33,268 nt of DNA from positions 1,884 through 35,151 of the forward strand of contig JAKVCV010000030.1 of the NCBI GenBank assembly GCA_022448945.1. Reading direction: 5' to 3'. Made by a program: the position numbers and the translations under genes. The notes under the pieces are model-generated. The model was not told the origin of the DNA. It saw only the letters and a list, made by a program, of their open reading frames with translations, and searched no databases. Of the stretch, positions 1 through 9,029 are shown piece by piece. The stretch comes from Saprospiraceae bacterium (lineage in GTDB: Bacteria > Bacteroidota > Bacteroidia > Chitinophagales > Saprospiraceae). The first letter of the stretch is position 1; every line of letters starts with the position of its first letter.

Positions 1-120
1 ATTCACTCCTATAGGTATTAAATAATAATTATAATCTTGCACTAATATCTTTATTCAGTGTTCTGAAAAAACTATTTTTCTTTTACAAAATTGAATAATA
101 ATTCTGTTACCTATCTTAAC

Positions 121-164
121 AAATGAAGCCACAAGTTCGATAGCGAAATTGCGGCTTCATTTTT
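121..164. terminator. Hairpin, probable terminator of the leftward gingipain-like gene
   Basis: A long imperfect hairpin: 121-130 pairs with 153-162, and the inner bases 132-139 pair with 144-151, with two mismatches and an ATAG loop. It lies about 38 bases past the stop of the leftward gene ending at 200. The T run is better on the plus side (TTTT at 161-164) than on the minus side (ATTTG), so it may instead, or also, end a rightward transcript entering from the left. No gene is seen in 1-120. Confidence 0.5.
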
Positions 165-199
165 GCTAAAACTTCTTCTAAGGAATTAACTTATGGTTT

Positions 200-3100
200 T
201 TATTCCCAAAATATTTTAGCTGATTTTTCGTAGCCTTCGATGTCTACAAAATATACATTTGTTCCAGACAAGTTCGCATTCTCTATACTCCAGAATTGTT
301 TTCCTTCTTCGAGTGTAGATGAGAATATTGTTTGTCCAAGTGTATTGTAAACATTTATAGAAGCATTTTTATCTAGCGCTTTTGGTAATGTAACGCATAA
401 ATTATCAAAACATCTATACGCTTCAAAGGTAGCTACATCTTGAACTTTATCTGTACTTAGAACAGCTGATACAACAGTAATAATAAATCTGTCGTTACCT
501 TCTACCGGATTGCCGATATAACTATAGTCTCCTTTGGTAAGGTCATGAGAAACTGACAATAATAGATCTTGTAACATAATCTTAGTACCACTTGTGAAGT
601 TAGAAAATTCTGTAAGCGATATTGTATAATTATCTAATAATGATATATCAGTATAGAGGGGTATTGTAACAGAAGAACCATCTAATTCTGGCAAACCATT
701 AATGCTAAGATAGGTATTACCAGTTTTAGTAGCAAACTGGAATGAATTATCTCCATTGAGATAATGAGCATCGTATATACCGTCAAGACTATCTGTTGCA
801 GCATTTGAAAAATATACGACTGAACTAACAGTATCATACTGATTGATCATAGCTAGACTAAATAATGGTATAGTAGTTTTAATGAAATTACCTACGTTAA
901 TAGATGGATCAGTAACACGCATACTGTTATTAAATTCAACGGTACCATATACTGGATCACCAGGGTTACCATTACCTTCACGCACCCAAAAACCCTGCAT
1001 AAGAGTAGCATTTACACTTACACCTGGAGGATTACTTATACCCATAGAAGCGATATAACTATTATATGAATTGTTATAGTATCTATAAAAAACTCCTGGG
1101 TTATTACCATTATCCCATAATTTAAATAAGTCTATAGGAGAAGGATACGGATTGCCAACTATATTCCACCCTCCACCATTAGTATTGGTAATTGGAACAC
1201 TAATATTTCCTGTATTTAATGTACCTGTAAAATCAAATATTTTTCCAATCCAAGGAATATATGCATATTGATAAAAACCATATCCATTTGTCAAAGGATA
1301 TGAAAGAGAAGTTGGCGTTGACCAAAGACCTGTATTTTCATCATAATAATATGAATTTGGATTACCAGATAACCATAAAATACAATCATCATCAATCTGG
1401 TTTAAAGTTGCATTATTAACAGGTGAAGAGTAAAAAATATTTGAATAAGCATTTCCTGCCTGTGGAATAAATTGTTCAACTATAAAATCTCCAACCGTAA
1501 ACCCACCATTATCGTGTACAAGACAAGTCCTGGATTCTGATGCTAATAATTTGGCTTTATAACCCGTTACATCAATTGTTGCACCAGCATCTACTTTTAA
1601 CAGTCTACTTATGGAACAATCGGCATTCAATGATATAGTTCCTGCAACTGATACAATCAGATCTTCGACATCTCCTAAATTGACGACTCTTGATCCACCT
1701 GTTAATGTATATGAACCCAAAATATCACCCCTGTTTTCTAAAGCTCCAGTATGCGATAAATTAAAGCCATTATTAATTGTAATACTTTTGTTTCCTGCAA
1801 CTATTATTTGACCATTAATTGTCAAATTAGAATTGACAGTGATATGGTGAGAAATAGTAACATCATCTGTAACAGAAGGTACTACACCGCCTACCCAGGT
1901 AGAAGTATTACTCCAAAGACCATCTTGAACAGTAGTAATTCCACTGGGTTCATTAACGACTATATTATTTATTATAGTAGAACATGCTGGAGTTGTTGAA
2001 TAATCTTTAATCTCTACAGTATATGTACCGGCAGTAATAGTATCACCAGAACGAACTGCACTAAAACCTGCATATGGAAGACCATTAGCAATAGAATTCA
2101 TTCCCGTTAAAATAAATTCATAGTTATTTCCTCCATTAGACCACCCTCCTGCTGCAATAAGTTGAATAGCCCCATCACTACAGCCAACACAAGAAACATC
2201 AGTAACAATAACGGTACCTGTTATTGGATTAGAGGGACCAAGAATATTAATTAAACTAGTATTTGTACAACCATAACTATCCGTAACAGTATAACTATGG
2301 TTTCCAGCTGGCAAGTTGTTAACATTCCATGTTGTTTGATTTCCTGCACTTACATCCCAGAGTATCTGTAATGGGGGTACGCCTCCTCCATTTTGAACTA
2401 ACAACTGAGCAGTACCATCATTTGTATTATAACATGATAAATCTGTTGTATTTGCTAAAACTGAAAGTTCATTGACAACAGTAATTGTATCCATAATCCC
2501 CTGACTAAGATTATAATACGATCCACTAGCAGATTGTTGTAGAGTAAGTGCCCGAACCATATATTCATATGACCCTGCCTCAACACAAGTATCTAGGAAA
2601 GAAGTATCGACTACTAAAGTATTGGTAATATTCTGAAATGAATCTTCTGAAATTTCTTTTCTATAAACATAATATCCTAAAACAGAGTCCACTGAAGCCG
2701 ACCAAGAAACTAAAAGGTTATTTCCAGTAGTGTCTAATGATAAAGAAGATACAGGTGCTACAATATGCATTCTTAATGAAGGATCTCCCAACAAAGCTAT
2801 ATGAACTCCTCTTTTTTGATAGCCCCCCCAATAAGTAGTAGTATTATTTTGTGACAACAAAGAACTGTAACCTATATGCTGACCTAATGCCATATGATGA
2901 AAAAACCAATTAGGTCGTCCACCCCAACAATTAGTTAATGTGGAACCGGAAGCTAAAGTGGCTCTAAGTAAATTATCACTTCTGTCCCAGTCACCGAAAT
3001 AACTACCAAATAACATGGTAAAAACAGAACCTAATGAATCTGTTGCAAAATCAGTTGTAGCCCCTATTCCGTTACAACTGGTATGCCAACCTGGGCCACA

Positions 3101-4147
3101 ACCATATGACCATAGATAATTATCATTTTGCATGCTAGTAAAATAATCAGCATCTATAACATTTTCAGAACGAAAAAAGGTAGAAAAATTTCTGTACCCA
3201 TTAGCAGCAAAGCCTTCGTTAAAAGTAGAAAAATTATCATCTACAACAGCTTGATCATTAGCTATAAAATCCTTATGACGAAAAGCATGATTTTTATTCA
3301 GATAGGACCTTAGAAGTTCTTGTTCAGTTTGAGTAAAGCTGGGCAAATCAGAAAAATCTACCCTACCTACCTGCAGTTCAAGGTCTATAAAAGATTCTTG
3401 ATCAAATTTCCCATCACCTGGGACATTATGATTTCTAGGATCTGAAGCTGAGGTTATATTAATACTTGTATCGGTCCAAACACCGTCCATTTCGCCGTAA
3501 TAACAATCTGCTGGCCAAGCACCTTCATGATCAGGATGGCCATCAGGTTTCAATTGCCCAGAATAAGGCACTGGTATATTCCCAAACAAAAAAACAGCTC
3601 TGGTATAAGTTGGATTTTGAATATAACTAGAATATATTAGTGACTTAATTGCAGCTACTGAAAGTGCAGGATTAACATCATACCTATCAACAATCCAGCC
3701 ATCACCACGCAGATCATTTGTCAATTCTTCTAATTCCAAAACTAAGGCAGCAGAATGTGTATTGTCTATAATTAAAATAATCCTACCTCTATTTTCAACT
3801 ACTGGTAATTTTATGCCAGCATTAATATATCCATAACCAGTAAAATTACTGCCTTGTTTTACAATTCTGTACTCATATGATTCCCCTATAACAACATTGT
3901 TATCAACATAAAGAGAATCGGTAATTGATAATGATTGAATCAAACCACCCCAAGAAGTATCAGCAGGGAGTTTTCGGTACAGTGAATAGGAAGTGGCATC
4001 AACATCCTGTCCGTAATTCAATGTAATCTGTGGAGGGTTTTCTTGAGTTATTGCATGAATAGATACAGCATAATTCTTTGTAACTTGCGCTTTGGCAGAA
4101 ACACAAAGGCAAAGTATAAACAGTATTAAAACAGAGAACTTAAACAT
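200..4147 (-). CDS. Gingipain-like (C25-fold) multidomain secreted protein with T9SS sorting domain
   Basis: A 1315-aa exported protein with a signal peptide ending near SAKAQ (residues 1-21). Residues 120-460 resemble the peptidase C25 (gingipain) fold: a hydrophobic strand (RIILIIDNT), a GRVDF strand, and a core near FTMLFGSYFGDW. An Fn3-like domain follows (about 465-550). Two SprB-like repeats come next (about 562-735; DGTAQL and SDGAIQL motifs). Then there is a domain opening with W-S-TW-GG--P (about 740-880) and a region with the GNPYPSPID motif common in Bacteroidota surface proteins. The last 80 or so residues look like a T9SS type A sorting domain (INVYNTLGQ, NVYFVDIEG), though no PNP motif is seen. 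At the places where C25 enzymes have catalytic His and Cys I read Cys350 (YGCGPG) and Ser382, so activity is doubtful. The ATG start fits the signal peptide. Fold assignment is by eye. Confidence 0.8.
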   Translation of the reverse strand: MFKFSVLILFILCLCVSAKAQVTKNYAVSIHAITQENPPQITLNYGQDVDATSYSLYRKLPADTSWGGLIQSLSITDSLYVDNNVVIGESYEYRIVKQGSNFTGYGYINAGIKLPVVENRGRIILIIDNTHSAALVLELEELTNDLRGDGWIVDRYDVNPALSVAAIKSLIYSSYIQNPTYTRAVFLFGNIPVPYSGQLKPDGHPDHEGAWPADCYYGEMDGVWTDTSINITSASDPRNHNVPGDGKFDQESFIDLELQVGRVDFSDLPSFTQTEQELLRSYLNKNHAFRHKDFIANDQAVVDDNFSTFNEGFAANGYRNFSTFFRSENVIDADYFTSMQNDNYLWSYGCGPGWHTSCNGIGATTDFATDSLGSVFTMLFGSYFGDWDRSDNLLRATLASGSTLTNCWGGRPNWFFHHMALGQHIGYSSLLSQNNTTTYWGGYQKRGVHIALLGDPSLRMHIVAPVSSLSLDTTGNNLLVSWSASVDSVLGYYVYRKEISEDSFQNITNTLVVDTSFLDTCVEAGSYEYMVRALTLQQSASGSYYNLSQGIMDTITVVNELSVLANTTDLSCYNTNDGTAQLLVQNGGGVPPLQILWDVSAGNQTTWNVNNLPAGNHSYTVTDSYGCTNTSLINILGPSNPITGTVIVTDVSCVGCSDGAIQLIAAGGWSNGGNNYEFILTGMNSIANGLPYAGFSAVRSGDTITAGTYTVEIKDYSTTPACSTIINNIVVNEPSGITTVQDGLWSNTSTWVGGVVPSVTDDVTISHHITVNSNLTINGQIIVAGNKSITINNGFNLSHTGALENRGDILGSYTLTGGSRVVNLGDVEDLIVSVAGTISLNADCSISRLLKVDAGATIDVTGYKAKLLASESRTCLVHDNGGFTVGDFIVEQFIPQAGNAYSNIFYSSPVNNATLNQIDDDCILWLSGNPNSYYYDENTGLWSTPTSLSYPLTNGYGFYQYAYIPWIGKIFDFTGTLNTGNISVPITNTNGGGWNIVGNPYPSPIDLFKLWDNGNNPGVFYRYYNNSYNSYIASMGISNPPGVSVNATLMQGFWVREGNGNPGDPVYGTVEFNNSMRVTDPSINVGNFIKTTIPLFSLAMINQYDTVSSVVYFSNAATDSLDGIYDAHYLNGDNSFQFATKTGNTYLSINGLPELDGSSVTIPLYTDISLLDNYTISLTEFSNFTSGTKIMLQDLLLSVSHDLTKGDYSYIGNPVEGNDRFIITVVSAVLSTDKVQDVATFEAYRCFDNLCVTLPKALDKNASINVYNTLGQTIFSSTLEEGKQFWSIENANLSGTNVYFVDIEGYEKSAKIFWE

Positions 4148-4202
4148 CTTATAATTTTTTGAAGTGTAAAATCAAGAATATTAGGTACAATGTCTTATAC
4201 AT

Positions 4203-4347
4203 TAGAATCAAATCTAAATATTAAGTGTAAAGCCTAAATACGAAGTGTAAAGCCTAAATACGAAGTGTATAGTCAGATTTTAGGGGTATAGTCTAAATAC
4301 TAGGTGTATAGTCTAAATACTAGGTTTATAGTCTAAATTGTTAAGTG
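4203..4347. repeat. 20-bp degenerate tandem repeat, about 7 units
   Basis: Units of exactly 20 bases begin at 4223, 4243, 4263, 4283, 4303 and 4323, with a diverged unit at 4203 and a partial one at 4343. Units 1 and 2 are identical; units 4 and 5 differ at one base. The shared core is GT(A/T)(T/A)AG(C/T)CTAAATAC. The array lies 56-200 bases upstream of the leftward gene starting at 4147 and touches its candidate -7 element. Another GTCTAAATA copy sits at 4374-4382 within an imperfect hairpin (4356-4387). Confidence 0.85.
4209..4216 (-). promoter_or_regulatory. Candidate -7 element of the gingipain-like gene
   Basis: On the minus strand this reads TAGATTTG, matching the Bacteroidota TAnnTTTG -7 consensus, 62 bases upstream of the ATG at 4147. 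No good TTTG -33 box stands 19-21 bases further upstream; that place is occupied by the first tandem-repeat unit (TTTAGG). A single 8-mer in AT-rich DNA is weak evidence. Confidence 0.35.
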
Positions 4348-4625
4348 ATAACACTTTATATCTTAGATGCCAAGTCTAAATATATAAGATGAAAAAACAA
4401 TAATGGGATAAAAGGTAAGGAAAAATTTGTTGTTATTATAAAAATAATGCATCTATTTGCTATTAACAAGGGTAATAATTGTTAGAATCAACTTTTTATA
4501 GCTTTAATTGCGTAATGCATACATTGCCAAGCCACTAAAAATAACTTTAAATCAATTTAATATATTTAGGGATATATAATTTAAACAGATTATTTAACGA
4601 TATCGAAGTATAAACGTATTGGAGT

Positions 4626-4664
4626 AAAAAAACAGAAGGCACATCTTAGTCAAGATGTGCCTTC
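4626..4664 (-). terminator. Intrinsic terminator of the small tail-anchored protein gene
   Basis: A perfect 13-bp stem (4635-4647 with 4652-4664) closes a 4-base loop. On the minus strand it is followed by a run of seven T (4632 down to 4626). It lies 26 bases beyond the stop of the leftward 68-aa gene. Confidence 0.85.
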
Positions 4665-4689
4665 CGAATATTATTATAATATATAAAAC

Positions 4690-4896
4690 CTACAGACTAT
4701 TGATAAAGATCCAATACATTAACATAAGAAGTAAACCAATTGCAATACATGTATACAAAGTAAGGTTCTTAATTTGAGCAGTGTCTTCTTCTGTGGGCGT
4801 CACCTCTGCTTTCTGAAGGTTTTGTGCTTTACGCTCTTTTTTAGTTAATTTTTTTTCGTGTGTACTGCCTGCGACTTTAAATTGTTTTCTGGACAT
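4690..4896 (-). CDS. Small C-tail-anchored membrane protein, function unknown
   Basis: A 68-aa protein, counted from the ATG at 4896 (MSRKQFKVAG). The open frame continues upstream to 4944, but the extra residues look like untranslated leader. The first half is strongly basic and polar (KKLTKKERKAQ), followed by an acidic stretch (TPTEEDTAQ). One hydrophobic segment (about 46-66: YTCIAIGLLLMLMYWIF) sits at the very C-terminus, as in a tail-anchored inner-membrane protein with a cytoplasmic basic N-terminus. It has its own candidate promoter and a strong terminator, so it appears to be a single-gene unit. I do not recognise a family. Confidence 0.7.
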   Translation of the reverse strand: MSRKQFKVAGSTHEKKLTKKERKAQNLQKAEVTPTEEDTAQIKNLTLYTCIAIGLLLMLMYWIFINSL

Positions 4897-4954
4897 AAGA
4901 ATATTATTATTTAGATGAGCTTTGAAAAAGCTGAATAGTAGCAAAATAATTCGA

Positions 4955-4983
4955 CAAAGTTATTGAGAATAAGTTTATACAAA
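4955..4983 (-). promoter_or_regulatory. Candidate promoter of the small tail-anchored protein gene
   Basis: On the minus strand, TTTG (4983-4980) is followed after 17 bases by TAACTTTG (4962-4955), a match to the TAnnTTTG -7 consensus. The spacing is 2 bases short of the usual 19-21. The -7 box lies 58 bases upstream of the chosen ATG. Confidence 0.35.
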
Positions 4984-5170
4984 TATACTTTATTCTCTAT
5001 ACAAAGACGAAAAAAAGTTATTAAAATTTCTATAACGGAATAAACGGAAAAGATTAAATAAAAAAAGCATAATGATGTAAAAAGCAATGTTTTTAAATTT
5101 TGCGCGTTACATATATATACCCTTTAAGGAAATATTAAAGGATTTGCTAAAATTGTTTTCCCCCGTTCAG

Positions 5171-8128
5171 ATGAAGTGCATACATATATACGTCCTACCT
5201 GCTTTATTTTTATTGTCTTCTATTTCGTTTGCTACAGCACAAAAAAGAAATATAAATATACTAAAACAAAGGTTAAATAATCTATCGAACAATACTGATA
5301 GTATAATTTATCTTTATCGGCAACTTACACATTTATATGTTAAAGATAGGATGTTGAAAGAAGCCCTGATAATGGCTAAAAAAGAATGTGAAATTCACCT
5401 CAAATTACAAAGGTCTCAAGTAAATGAATATATTAATCTTTTAGAATTAGGAGAAGTATATTTTAATATAGCCAGTATACATAGATCTCTTTCTGAATAT
5501 TCTAAATCTCTAATTTTTGCAGAAAAATCACTCAAAATTTATACATCTAAACTAGGAAAATCACATCCAGAAACGCTTAGTATATATAGATTTTTAGCCG
5601 GTACATATTACTTAAACAAAGAATATGCCGCATCATTGAAATGTATCCATTTGGCAATGGATTTTCATGCTAAACTAGAAAAAAGAAATCCTGAAGAAGA
5701 ACTCAATTTACAAATTATTCTAGGTTGTATATATATACAAAAAGCAGAATTTGATAAAGCCCAAAAGATTTTAATAGATGCTCAGGACCTTTATTATCAG
5801 TATGAAAAAAAAGTTGATAAAGATCTATTAAATAGAATATACACTAACTTGGCAAGTCTTAAATTAAAACAAAGAGCAACAATTGAAGCACTTGCATATT
5901 TTCTTGAGATAGCCTCAAACAGGAGAAAACTATATCATGAAAACCATCTTGTTTTACGGACAACCTATACAGATATAGGATTTTGCTATTATACATTGGG
6001 AAACTATCATAAGGCATTGATGTATCATCGTAAAAGCCTTAGAGTCTTGTACAACAATTATGGAGAACTACACGAACTTGTTGCATTTACACATAACCAC
6101 ATAGGTGGCACATTCAGAATGCTTGAAAAAGAAGATTCAGCAAAACATCACTTTTATAAATCCATCAAAATCAATAAAATTTTATTCGACAAAAATGATT
6201 ATAATCTAATTGATCCGCTTTGGCAATTAGCAAAGTTAAATTTCAAAAACAAAGAATTTGAAACAGTCCAATCCCTTTTGGAGAAATGTATTATAATACA
6301 AAAACAACACTATGGAAAAAATCATTCCGACCTTGCAAAAATGTATTTAGACATGTCTTTATCACTAAAGGAACAAGCTAACTATAAAAAAGCATATGAA
6401 TTTACACAAAAAGCCTATGCTGCAAATTGCAAAAATGAAAGAATAATTGATAATTTTTTAATGCTGACCATTATTGAATTAAATATTCGAATGAGCATTT
6501 GTCTTCCTGTTTCAAAAATAAAAAAATCCTTCTTACTACTGAACCCTATTGATTCCATTATAGAATCCTGTCAAAAGGAATTAAATTTTCAGACTGATAA
6601 GGAAAATCTAATTGCGGACATAAGAAATATTTGCAACACAGGAATTGAATTATGTTATCTATTATATCAATTAAATAAAGAAAAAAAGTATATCGAAAAA
6701 ATTTTTCAATTAATTGAACACAACAAAGCTGTTTTACTTGCCATCCAAATTAAAGAACAGTTTTTTCTAAATAAAAACGCTAAAAATAAACAACAACAAC
6801 TCCATTCAAAAATTACAAGAATAGAAAAAGAATGGAAAAAAGCAGAATATTATAATGATTCTGTCCAAATTGTAAATCTCCAACATCAACTTTTTGAATA
6901 TCATAAAGTTCAAGAAAAAAATTATAGTCAAGTTAAAAAACGCCTTACTTCTCAAAAACCTATTGAATTAAAAGTTTTACAAAACCAATTAAGTGAAAAG
7001 CAGCAAATTCTAAATTATTTCTATGGCAATGAACATCTATATATATTAAAAATCAAAAAAAACACTATTCAATTAAAACAATTAAACCTAAATTTTGACA
7101 AAGAAATCGATGAGTTTTCTAATTATTTACTTAAGCCCGAACAAAGCCATGAAAGACTAATAGAGAGCTGCCAAAAATATGATAAATGTGCAAATATTTT
7201 ATACCAAAAGCTATTATCTGATTCAAATTGTAGTCAGCTGGTTATTATCGCAGATGGAAAACTCAATTATATTCCCTTTGAAGCCTTAACAATAAAAAAA
7301 AACAATGAAGCAAGAGGTTATCATCAATTAAATTACGCTTTATTCAAATACACTATGAGCTATGCCACATCTGCTTCAAGTTACTATTATCAACAATACA
7401 AACATACCAACAAAAAAAATGGAAAAATTCTGGGAATTGCACCAAATTATAAAGAAGAATCGGAATTAATAGCTTTAAAATCAAACCGTCTTGAAGTTAA
7501 ATATTTAGAATCGAATTTTGATGGAAATTATTATTATGATAAGCAAGCAAATAAAGAAACATTTAAGGAACAATGTAACGATTACAATATTTTACATCTT
7601 GCATTACATGGCTATGCAAACCAAAATGAGCTAGATGAAGGGAAATTATATTTTGCTTCATCCGCTAAAGATGGTCTAAGTTCAAAATTATATTCTCATG
7701 AAATATTACAACTTTCCTTAGAATCAGACTTTGTTGTTTTAAGCGCTTGTCAAACGGGTATAGGGTATTGGAAAAAGGGAGAAGGAGTAATGAGTATAGC
7801 ACGAGATTTTATGTACTCTGGAGCACCTAGTGTTCTTATAACCCTTTGGCAAATAAATGATAAATCAAGTCATATAATCGTTCAGGAATTTTATGAACAA
7901 TTAAAAGATTTACCTAAAGATGTTTCATTACAGCAATCAAAAAAACATTACTTAAAAAAAGCATCAGCATTTTATGCACACCCATATTTTTGGTCTGGTT
8001 ACATTTTATTAGGAAATAAAAATAGGATTTACATTGACACTTTATCTTTCAAAAAAATATGGTACCTTGGGGTATTAATACTTGGAATCATTATAATCCT
8101 TCTTATTTATAAAAAACTTCACTTATAA
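5171..8128 (+). CDS. TPR-CHAT (caspase-like) protein, exported and membrane-anchored
   Basis: A 985-aa protein. The ATG at 5171 is chosen because it starts a clean signal peptide (MKCIHIYVLPALF... SFATAQ); the frame stays open to 5087. About 450 residues of tetratricopeptide-type helical repeats follow (typical pieces YSKSLIFAEKSL, YHKALMYHRKSL). After a charged helical linker comes a C-terminal CHAT domain (about 640-930). The caspase-type dyad is visible as His813 (LHLALHGYA) and Cys860 (VLSACQTG), and the downstream G-GV-S-AR-F and P-V--TLW motifs are typical of CHAT. The last 23 residues form one transmembrane helix with a KKLHL end. Signal peptide plus terminal helix suggests the protease domain faces the periplasm, which is inference. 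Substrate unknown. The exonuclease gene starts 16 bases after the stop. Confidence 0.88.
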   Translation: MKCIHIYVLPALFLLSSISFATAQKRNINILKQRLNNLSNNTDSIIYLYRQLTHLYVKDRMLKEALIMAKKECEIHLKLQRSQVNEYINLLELGEVYFNIASIHRSLSEYSKSLIFAEKSLKIYTSKLGKSHPETLSIYRFLAGTYYLNKEYAASLKCIHLAMDFHAKLEKRNPEEELNLQIILGCIYIQKAEFDKAQKILIDAQDLYYQYEKKVDKDLLNRIYTNLASLKLKQRATIEALAYFLEIASNRRKLYHENHLVLRTTYTDIGFCYYTLGNYHKALMYHRKSLRVLYNNYGELHELVAFTHNHIGGTFRMLEKEDSAKHHFYKSIKINKILFDKNDYNLIDPLWQLAKLNFKNKEFETVQSLLEKCIIIQKQHYGKNHSDLAKMYLDMSLSLKEQANYKKAYEFTQKAYAANCKNERIIDNFLMLTIIELNIRMSICLPVSKIKKSFLLLNPIDSIIESCQKELNFQTDKENLIADIRNICNTGIELCYLLYQLNKEKKYIEKIFQLIEHNKAVLLAIQIKEQFFLNKNAKNKQQQLHSKITRIEKEWKKAEYYNDSVQIVNLQHQLFEYHKVQEKNYSQVKKRLTSQKPIELKVLQNQLSEKQQILNYFYGNEHLYILKIKKNTIQLKQLNLNFDKEIDEFSNYLLKPEQSHERLIESCQKYDKCANILYQKLLSDSNCSQLVIIADGKLNYIPFEALTIKKNNEARGYHQLNYALFKYTMSYATSASSYYYQQYKHTNKKNGKILGIAPNYKEESELIALKSNRLEVKYLESNFDGNYYYDKQANKETFKEQCNDYNILHLALHGYANQNELDEGKLYFASSAKDGLSSKLYSHEILQLSLESDFVVLSACQTGIGYWKKGEGVMSIARDFMYSGAPSVLITLWQINDKSSHIIVQEFYEQLKDLPKDVSLQQSKKHYLKKASAFYAHPYFWSGYILLGNKNRIYIDTLSFKKIWYLGVLILGIIIILLIYKKLHL

Positions 8129-8144
8129 AACCATACTTTAGTTT

Positions 8145-8942
8145 ATGAATTTTAAACTGGACAGAGATCTTATTTTTTTTGATATAGAATCAACTGGAAC
8201 AGATGTAGTCAAAGACAGAATCATCCAAATTGCTCTTATTAAATACTACAAAGACGGAAGTGATCCTATTGAAAAAAACATTCTGATGAACCCACAATAT
8301 CCGATTAAACCGGATGCCATTAAAGTACATGGGATAACTGTAGATATGGTAAGAAATAAACCCACTTTTAAAGAGTTTGCTGTAGAGCTTTTAGATTTTT
8401 TTGATGATGCAGACTTGGGGGGATATAATTCCAAACGGTTTGACATACCGATGCTTATTGAAGAATTTGCTCGGGTAGGTATTGACTTTTCTGTACAAAA
8501 CCGTCGTTTAATAGATGCTCAACAGATTTTTTACAAAATGGAACCTCGCACACTGAAAGCTGCTCTAAAATTTTATTGTGGTCAAAATTTAGAAAATGCA
8601 CATGATGCGATGTCTGATACTAAAGCAACTGCTCAAGTTTTTTGGGGACAAATAGAAAAATATAAAGGGGTGAATTATATAGATAAAGACAATCAAATTA
8701 TTGAAGCTCCTATTAAAAACGATATCCAAGCTATACATGATTTTATCTCTAATGATAATAATGTTGATTTCACTGGCAGATTCAGTAGAAATTCAGAAGG
8801 ATATATCGTATTTAATTTTGGAAGCAATAAAGGTCAAGAAGCATATAAAAACCCAAATACACTAAAATGGATACTCAATAAAGATTTTCCTGCTCAGGTT
8901 AAAAATATAGCCAAAGCAATTTTGGATGGTAAGATGAAATAA
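8145..8942 (+). CDS. DnaQ-type 3'-5' exonuclease (DEDDh)
   Basis: A 265-aa cytoplasmic protein of the DnaQ/PolC epsilon exonuclease family, which removes nucleotides from 3' ends with two metal ions. All DEDDh residues are visible: Asp13 and Glu15 (FFDIESTG), Asp100 in YNSKRFD, His153 and Asp158 (HDAMSDTKAT). The exonuclease fold covers about residues 8-172. The C-terminal third (about 205-260) is the short domain seen in Bacteroidota relatives, with FNFGSNKGQ and WILNKDFP. It is not fused to a polymerase or GIY-YIG domain, so it is probably a stand-alone repair or RNA/DNA-trimming nuclease. It starts 16 bases after the CHAT gene, suggesting cotranscription. Confidence 0.9.
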   Translation: MNFKLDRDLIFFDIESTGTDVVKDRIIQIALIKYYKDGSDPIEKNILMNPQYPIKPDAIKVHGITVDMVRNKPTFKEFAVELLDFFDDADLGGYNSKRFDIPMLIEEFARVGIDFSVQNRRLIDAQQIFYKMEPRTLKAALKFYCGQNLENAHDAMSDTKATAQVFWGQIEKYKGVNYIDKDNQIIEAPIKNDIQAIHDFISNDNNVDFTGRFSRNSEGYIVFNFGSNKGQEAYKNPNTLKWILNKDFPAQVKNIAKAILDGKMK

Positions 8943-9029
8943 ATTTTTTATATTTGTATTATACTCTTAAATTAGTTTTATATGCTAATATTGAATTAAA
9001 CTTCTCAAGTTAGTCAAAAATCAATTAAA

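Larger units (their letters stand above)
4148..4634. other. Intergenic region upstream of the gingipain-like gene
   Basis: This AT-rich gap holds the 20-bp tandem repeat, a candidate -7 element and an imperfect hairpin at 4356-4387. Past 4400 I see no open frame of convincing size, RNA gene or clear motif. Confidence 0.6.

Noticed and set aside
1-120. Partial gene at the left edge
   Set aside because: Stops occur in all frames and no motif was recognised; it appears to be intergenic.
8921-8956. Full promoter before the ASCH gene
   Set aside because: TATATTTG is a good -7 box, but the nearest TTTG is 24 bases upstream, outside the usual spacing, so it was only mentioned under the gene.
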